DNA from: Pseudoalteromonas sp. P1-9
Lineage (GTDB): Bacteria; Pseudomonadota; Gammaproteobacteria; Enterobacterales; Alteromonadaceae
Assembly: GCF_001399975.1 (NCBI RefSeq)
Contig: NZ_LKBD01000006.1
Coordinates: 62,001-126,000, forward strand
Direction: 5' to 3'
Length of the DNA stretch: 64,000 nt
Both the position numbers and the translations under genes were made by a program. The notes beneath the pieces are model-generated. The model made no database searches. It saw only the letters and a program-made list of their open reading frames with translations, and was not told where the DNA came from. This document shows, in pieces, positions 58,626 through 64,000 of the stretch. Position 1 is the stretch's first letter. Each line of letters starts with the position of its first letter.

Positions 58626-60335
58626 TTAACCTACTAACTCAGGCAAACTTTCAGCCACTCTAAACACCTCTTCAAGTGAGGTAATGCCTTGGCTTGCGTA
58701 ATCCAATGCCATCACTGATAAAGGTTCAAACTCTGGGTTTGCACGTGCCGCTTCTGAGAATGCTTGTGTATCAGCTAAACGCAGTGCATCCATCATAGGT
58801 TCGTTCATTTCGAGTAATTCGAACACACCAATCCGGCCACGATAGCCGGTTTGATTACAACTGTTACAGCCTTTGCCCAACTTAAACTGAGCACCGCTAA
58901 AGCGAGGATTGATATGATTTATCCAAGCAAGTTCTTGTGCATCAGGCGTATAATCGCTCGCACATTTATCACATACACGACGCACTAAGCGCTGCGCTAA
59001 AATTGCGCGTAAAGAGCTTGCTACCAAATAGCTTGGTGCTCCCATATCAATTAAACGCATGGCGCTGGTAATCGCATCATTGGTATGCAATGTTGATAAC
59101 ACTAAGTGACCGGTTAACGCACCGCGCAAACCAATTTCAACCGTTTCTTGATCTCGCATCTCACCTACCATCAAAATATCAGGGTCTTGACGAAGTGTGG
59201 TACGTAATACAGATGCAAAACTTAACCCAATTTTACTGTTTACCTGAACTTGGTTAATGCGCGGTAATCGATATTCCACAGGATCTTCAACGGTAATGAT
59301 TTTTTTGCTTGATTGGTTTAACTCACTTAATGCACCGTAAAGTGTTGTGGTTTTACCCGAACCCGTTGGTCCTGTAACCAAAATCATGCCGTGCGGTCGC
59401 TTTAGCGCATTACGCATTTTATTAAGCACTTTTAAAGGCATACCGGTTTCATCTAACGTTAATAGACCCGCCGACTGATCGAGCAAACGCATTACTACGG
59501 ACTCACCATGCTGTACCGGCATGGTTGAAACACGCACATCAATATTGTGACCCTTGATGGTGATATTGAAGCGACCATCTTGCGGTAAACGCTTCTCTGA
59601 AATATCAAGGCCCGACATTAACTTAAGGCGCAGTACCAATGCCGCTGAAATAGCCACTTGATCAAGGGTATTTTCATGCAAAATGCCATCTATGCGCTGA
59701 CGAATGCGTAAAATGCCTTCATCAGGTTCAATATGAATATCCGACGCACGCATTTGCACTGCATCTTCAAAAATCGACTGCAGTAATTTTACAACGGTGG
59801 CATCTGAGGTGTTTTCGTCTAGCGCATTAAGCTCAAACTCTTCGGTCTCTTGATACTCTTCTTGCAGCTGTGATGCAAAGCTTTCGATGTCTTGGGTACG
59901 GCGATATAAATTATCGAATGCATTTAGAATTTGCTGCTCTTGTGCAACAACAATTTCAATTTGCTTTGGCGCAACAATAGGCGCTAGCTGATCTAAACTC
60001 GATAAATCAGCCGGATCACTCATCGCAATTTGAATTGACTCACCAAGGTCTGCTAAAGCCAGCGCTCTAAAACGACGAGCGTAAACTTCAGGGATCAGTT
60101 TAACCACCTTTGGGTCGAGCTTTTCATTGTCTAAGTTTACAAACGCAACATTAAGTTGCTGCGCTAAAAAGCGTAGTAACTGAGTTTCTTCAATCACTTG
60201 CTGCTCAATTAATGTAGCACCGAGCTTTCGCCCCGTTATTTTTTGTGCTTGAAGCGCATCGTTGAGTTGTTGTTCCGAGATGATATGTTCATGAACCAAC
60301 AAATCACCTAATCGCATTTTTAACCTAGGACGCAT
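58626..60335 (-). CDS. mshE: MSHA pilus extension ATPase MshE
   Basis: 569 residues, GspE/PilB family. The N-terminal MshEN domain (about 8-60) has the paired R-L-G-D-L-L...L-x-x-x-L-x-x-Q pattern known to bind cyclic di-GMP. Walker A G-P-T-G-S-G-K-T at 322-329, Asp box and Walker B near 385-393, and a tetracysteine zinc site C455, C458, C490, C493. It drives pilus extension. It overlaps mshN by 11 nt. Confidence 0.96.
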   Translation of the reverse strand: MRPRLKMRLGDLLVHEHIISEQQLNDALQAQKITGRKLGATLIEQQVIEETQLLRFLAQQLNVAFVNLDNEKLDPKVVKLIPEVYARRFRALALADLGESIQIAMSDPADLSSLDQLAPIVAPKQIEIVVAQEQQILNAFDNLYRRTQDIESFASQLQEEYQETEEFELNALDENTSDATVVKLLQSIFEDAVQMRASDIHIEPDEGILRIRQRIDGILHENTLDQVAISAALVLRLKLMSGLDISEKRLPQDGRFNITIKGHNIDVRVSTMPVQHGESVVMRLLDQSAGLLTLDETGMPLKVLNKMRNALKRPHGMILVTGPTGSGKTTTLYGALSELNQSSKKIITVEDPVEYRLPRINQVQVNSKIGLSFASVLRTTLRQDPDILMVGEMRDQETVEIGLRGALTGHLVLSTLHTNDAITSAMRLIDMGAPSYLVASSLRAILAQRLVRRVCDKCASDYTPDAQELAWINHINPRFSGAQFKLGKGCNSCNQTGYRGRIGVFELLEMNEPMMDALRLADTQAFSEAARANPEFEPLSVMALDYASQGITSLEEVFRVAESLPELVG

Positions 60336-61488
60336 CGAGTCGACCTCTTATAAACTGTAAACGCTCAACAGCATAACGCTGTGATGCAGGCGACAAATTG
60401 CCAATTTGCGTCGCTGTTGTGTAATATTGCATCGCATTTTGCCATTGTTTTAAAAATTCAGCGGAACGCGCCATTGCTAACCACCACTTGCCTTGCTCAG
60501 GCTGCGATAGCGTTAATTTTTTAAAACTGCGTAAAGCCACTTCGTGTTGCTTTAACTGCTGTGCAGCTAAGCCTTTTAATATCCAAAAATCGTTATCACC
60601 TTGGCTTTCGTAGCGCTGCGGCAATACACTCAGTACTTCGTTATATTGCTTATTATCAGCGTAAATGCGCGCCAATAGAGTGCGCCACTCCATACTATCG
60701 GGTTTTAAACTTAACCCTTGCTCAAGTACATTACTGGCTTTCACGGTGTCTTGGCGACCATAAAACGCCGCAGCCAATAGGCTACGACATTCAATATGTT
60801 CATTAAGTACTGCAATACACTGCTCTAACGCGGCAATAGCCTCGCTCACCAAACCAAACGTGAAGGCTTTTTTTCCGGCTTGAAAATATTCATTTGCCTG
60901 TTGCGTTGCTGTTATCTTAGTAACTTGCTTCATCGTTGCTTGACGTTCAGTCGGTTGCGCTTTTTTGCGCTCTACAAGCTGAACGGGTGATGCTTCTTCT
61001 ACAGCAGGTACCACTTTTTGCGACGCTACGCGGGGAGCTTGTGTGGCAGTTGTATCATTACTCACTTCAACACTTTGCGATACTTGTTCTGCTTGCGGTG
61101 ATGATTGAGATGTTAACGATTTAGATTGCTCAGTTACTTGCTCGTTTTGTTGTTGATTTGCTTGTTCATTTGCATGTTCAGGCATACGATTTGGCATTTC
61201 GCTTGTTGGCGCACTTACAGCCAGCTTTTCGTTACTAGCAGTAACAGGAATACTTTCAGCAGCGTTTGGCGATTTTACAAAAAAATGCTGAACTAGATCT
61301 TTTTTATAAACTACATAAGCAACAAGCGATAACGCCACCACAGCTAACACTGGAATCGCTAACTTATGCAGTTTTTCGCCGATATCTGAAATTGGTGTTA
61401 CGCTTACCGTTTGTTCTCGCTCTACGCTTGATGCAGCTTCTGTTTGTCTTTGCTCTAACCCCTTGAGCGTTTTATTCAGTACACTCAT
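60325..61488 (-). CDS. mshN: MSHA biogenesis protein MshN (TPR)
   Basis: 387 residues. Cytoplasmic start, one membrane helix (about 42-62), a Gln/Ser-rich periplasmic linker (about 75-190), and TPR repeats (about 200-380). Probably a scaffold linking the assembly machine. It overlaps mshM by 4 nt and mshE by 11 nt. Confidence 0.9.
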   Translation of the reverse strand: MSVLNKTLKGLEQRQTEAASSVEREQTVSVTPISDIGEKLHKLAIPVLAVVALSLVAYVVYKKDLVQHFFVKSPNAAESIPVTASNEKLAVSAPTSEMPNRMPEHANEQANQQQNEQVTEQSKSLTSQSSPQAEQVSQSVEVSNDTTATQAPRVASQKVVPAVEEASPVQLVERKKAQPTERQATMKQVTKITATQQANEYFQAGKKAFTFGLVSEAIAALEQCIAVLNEHIECRSLLAAAFYGRQDTVKASNVLEQGLSLKPDSMEWRTLLARIYADNKQYNEVLSVLPQRYESQGDNDFWILKGLAAQQLKQHEVALRSFKKLTLSQPEQGKWWLAMARSAEFLKQWQNAMQYYTTATQIGNLSPASQRYAVERLQFIRGRLDAS

Positions 61489-62387
61489 AGTTGTTCCTTA
61501 ACAATTAGCCATGTCGCCGTACCGATTACTAACAACAAAGCTAAGTACATTGGCCAAATACGTGAGCGGGATAAACGGCAATCTTCTGTATCTTGCGCGG
61601 CGCTATACACATAGCCTACTTTGGCTTTTTGTGTACCCTCACCATAGCCTTGAATAAGTACTTTATGACTTAACAAATTAACTAAACGTGGAATACCGCG
61701 ACTCGCTTTTGCAATAAGCAAACACACTTTGTTAGAAAAAAGCTCTTTCGCTTGCTCGGCTCCCGCAACTTCTAACCGATGACGAATATAATAAGCCACT
61801 TCAGCATTGGTCATAGCGCGTAAGGTATATGAAAAACTAATACGCTGTCGTAACTGACGCACTTTTTGATTTGCTAAACGGCTATCGAGCTCAGGCTGGC
61901 CAAATAACACAACCTGAATCAGCTTACGTGTTTCGGTTTCTAAATTAGTAAATAGTCGCACCGCTTCTAACGCGTCCCAACTTAAACACTGCGCTTCATC
62001 AATAATTAAAACAACGCGTTTGCCTTGATGATTTAATGCTAGTAGTTGGTCTTGAATTTTTTGGCTAAGTGATTGCTGATCTAAATCGCTGCTAATATCA
62101 ATTTGTAATTCGTTAGCAATTGCATAGCGCAGCTCATCAGGACTTAAATACGAATTGGCGATATACGCTACTATGGTTGAGTCATCAAAGCTGTTGAGCA
62201 GCTTTCGACATAACAATGTTTTTCCGGTACCTACTTCACCCGTTACTTTTATAAAGCCCTCACCCATATTGAGCGCGGTAATCAGTACATCCATGGCTTC
62301 ATTATGAGGTGCTAACGCGCAATAAAACTGCGTATTAGGCGTTAGCGAAAACGGTAACTCGGTCAAACCGAAATGCGATAAATACAT
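61485..62387 (-). CDS. mshM: MSHA biogenesis ATPase MshM
   Basis: 300 residues, ExeA/GspA-type AAA protein. Walker A G-E-V-G-T-G-K-T at 50-57, Walker B V-V-L-I-I-D-E-A-Q (near 126-134), and a C-terminal membrane helix (about 276-295). Related proteins help place the secretin in the cell wall. It overlaps mshL by 1 nt. Confidence 0.94.
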   Translation of the reverse strand: MYLSHFGLTELPFSLTPNTQFYCALAPHNEAMDVLITALNMGEGFIKVTGEVGTGKTLLCRKLLNSFDDSTIVAYIANSYLSPDELRYAIANELQIDISSDLDQQSLSQKIQDQLLALNHQGKRVVLIIDEAQCLSWDALEAVRLFTNLETETRKLIQVVLFGQPELDSRLANQKVRQLRQRISFSYTLRAMTNAEVAYYIRHRLEVAGAEQAKELFSNKVCLLIAKASRGIPRLVNLLSHKVLIQGYGEGTQKAKVGYVYSAAQDTEDCRLSRSRIWPMYLALLLVIGTATWLIVKEQL

Positions 62388-64000
62388 TACTTACCGTACC
62401 AAGAATTCAACAATTTAAGGCTACGTTGCTGCTGTTGTTGCCAAGTATCTGCCATCACCACGGTTGGGCGAATAAGAATGACAAGCTCTTTTTTGTTTTG
62501 CACACGACGCACGCTTTTGAATAGATTTCCTAAAATCGGCATATCGCCTAAAACTGGCGTTTTCGATTCTTGATCTGTGGTTAAAGTTTGCATTAAGCCA
62601 CCAATAATCACTATTTCGCCACTGCCTGCACGGATCACAGTATCGGATTCACGAATGTTACTTTGCGCTAGCGGCAAAACGTAGTCTTGGTCGTTTAGTG
62701 TCACGACTTTGTTTTGTTCTTCGGTTTCGGTAACCGATGGGTGAACATGTAAAATAACTGAGCCAAACTCATCAATTTGTGGTGTTACATCAAGCGCAAT
62801 ACCTGAGAAAAACGGCGTTAGTTCAATTTCTGGTGACGTGGTTGTCGCATTGCCCGTTACCGTAGTGCTCGATACTTCCGTAACAAAATACTCGTCTTCA
62901 CCTACTTTAATCACCGCTTTTTGATTATTCGTTGCAGTTACACGTGGGTTAGAGAGCATTTGCACATCACCCTGTGTCTCAAGCAAGTTAATCACACCGC
63001 TGAAATCAGCATTTTTAAAGACTAAGTTAGTCACACCACCTAATTGAGATGAAATAGTATTGCCAACTTGCGCTGCAGCAGTGGTTGAGAAAGTTAGATC
63101 AGTCGCGCCAATATGGCCTAACACTTCGGACCAATTAACCCCTTGCTGATATTCATCGTTTAAGGTTACTTCAATAATTTTAGCTTCAAGCACAACTTGG
63201 CGCTGCAAACTGTCTTCACTGGCTTTTAAAAACTCTTTTAGCGCGGCAATTTCACTTGGTAACGCATTAACTGTTACTAAGCTTGCTTGCGGACTAACAA
63301 TAACAAAACGGCCACTGCCCTTACCAATTAAGGACTCCATCGCCAATTGCAAATCTTTCCAAAAATCAGTTTCACTGCTGGTTTGAATGCTAGCACCATT
63401 AATTTGCATATTAGAGCCACCACCAAAGGTATTGTTACCACCCATATTTTGGTTATTGCTCGAATTATTGTTGCCAGAATTCCCATTACCGCCTGAGCCA
63501 CCTTGATCAAACTGGCTCACGCCACCAGCAACAACGCTTACCGTAGATAAGCCGCTACGCTTCATCATTAAATAGTTTACCGGGATCGACTCAGTACGCA
63601 TTTTCGCTGGTAATACTTGCACCACTTTGCCTTCGCGAAATACATCAATACCGTATAAACGCGATACAATTTTTGTCACTTCATCCATAGTGACGTCTTT
63701 TAAAGTGAGTGAAATTTCACCTTCCACCTCTGGGTGAAAAGCAACACTATACGGCGTATCGGCAACCAATCCCGCGAAGAATTCATTAATAGACACTTTA
63801 TTGGCATTTACATCAAAGCGTGTCATTTCAAACTCTTTCGGTAACGAAACGCTGGTTCCTACAGAGGCTAGTAGCTCTTCTTCAAAACCTTCAGGTGCTT
63901 GTTCGGTAGGTAACTGCTCGTTTGCAGTATTTTGTGGTTTCGCATTGAGTTCTTGTTGAATATGCGGCTTTAATGTTGGCTCTGACGTAAGCTCACAACC
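62387..64000 (-). CDS. mshL: MSHA outer-membrane secretin MshL (5' end beyond window)
   Basis: The frame stays open from the window edge (64000) through an internal ATG at 63826, so the gene is cut and the true start lies to the right. The first visible codons read G-C-E-L, perhaps just after a lipobox. The 537 visible residues hold an STN-type N domain (P-Y-S-V-A-F-H-P-E-V-E-G), a Gly/Asn-rich linker, and the C-terminal secretin domain with the closing V-I-I-G-G-L and L-G-D-M-P-I-L-G-N-L-F motifs. It forms the outer-membrane pilus pore. Confidence 0.95.
   Translation of the reverse strand, partial: GCELTSEPTLKPHIQQELNAKPQNTANEQLPTEQAPEGFEEELLASVGTSVSLPKEFEMTRFDVNANKVSINEFFAGLVADTPYSVAFHPEVEGEISLTLKDVTMDEVTKIVSRLYGIDVFREGKVVQVLPAKMRTESIPVNYLMMKRSGLSTVSVVAGGVSQFDQGGSGGNGNSGNNNSSNNQNMGGNNTFGGGSNMQINGASIQTSSETDFWKDLQLAMESLIGKGSGRFVIVSPQASLVTVNALPSEIAALKEFLKASEDSLQRQVVLEAKIIEVTLNDEYQQGVNWSEVLGHIGATDLTFSTTAAAQVGNTISSQLGGVTNLVFKNADFSGVINLLETQGDVQMLSNPRVTATNNQKAVIKVGEDEYFVTEVSSTTVTGNATTTSPEIELTPFFSGIALDVTPQIDEFGSVILHVHPSVTETEEQNKVVTLNDQDYVLPLAQSNIRESDTVIRAGSGEIVIIGGLMQTLTTDQESKTPVLGDMPILGNLFKSVRRVQNKKELVILIRPTVVMADTWQQQQQRSLKLLNSWYGK

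Overview
The window looks like a chromosome segment of a marine gammaproteobacterium of the Alteromonadales, most likely Pseudoalteromonas or a close relative. This rests on gene order and protein character: a complete dcw cluster (mraZ to lpxC), mreBCD-maf-rng-yhdP-nit-tldD, and a complete downstream half of a mannose-sensitive haemagglutinin (MSHA) pilus operon (mshL to mshQ). The genus is inferred; no database search was possible.

Positions 1 to about 9,680 are an accessory region. It holds an ImmA/IrrE-type metallopeptidase gene, an orphan four-helix membrane protein, a 49-residue Cys/His-rich microprotein, a translationally coupled gene pair whose second member has a PD...ExK nuclease-like motif, and a secreted Rhs/YD-repeat polymorphic toxin followed by a small two-helix membrane protein that is probably its immunity partner. 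Three minus-strand genes here end in an identical 32-bp terminator repeat. The region stops at a 50-nt 3' fragment of a tRNA-His gene (9632..9681), which reads as the far attachment site of an integrated island whose intact tRNA would lie left of the window.

Positions 10,034 to 27,707 carry the division and cell-wall cluster, all on the minus strand and very tightly packed: mraZ, rsmH, ftsL, ftsI, murE, murF, mraY, murD, ftsW, murG, murC, ddlB, ftsQ, ftsA, ftsZ, lpxC. A sigma70-type promoter with four 10-bp-spaced MraZ boxes precedes mraZ. These genes make the lipid II precursor, build the divisome, and (lpxC) commit to lipid A synthesis.

Positions 28,097 to 38,535 are mixed core genes: an S41 protease lipoprotein, a DMT transporter, ferredoxin-NADP reductase (fpr), pmbA, darP, an Ig-like repeat lipoprotein, tldD and a nitrilase-family amidase. 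Positions 38,532 to 46,900 are the minus-strand run mreB-mreC-mreD-maf-rng-yhdP continuing into nit-tldD, dealing with cell shape, RNA processing and envelope lipid transport.

A coiled-coil/PEGA/FGE-like protein (46,986..48,977) separates mreB from the MSHA operon. From right to left the MSHA operon holds mshL (cut by the window end), M, N, E, G, F, B, A, C, D, O, P and Q, ending in a terminator after mshQ: secretin, assembly ATPases, platform protein, major pilin, minor pilins and a large LamG-domain surface protein.
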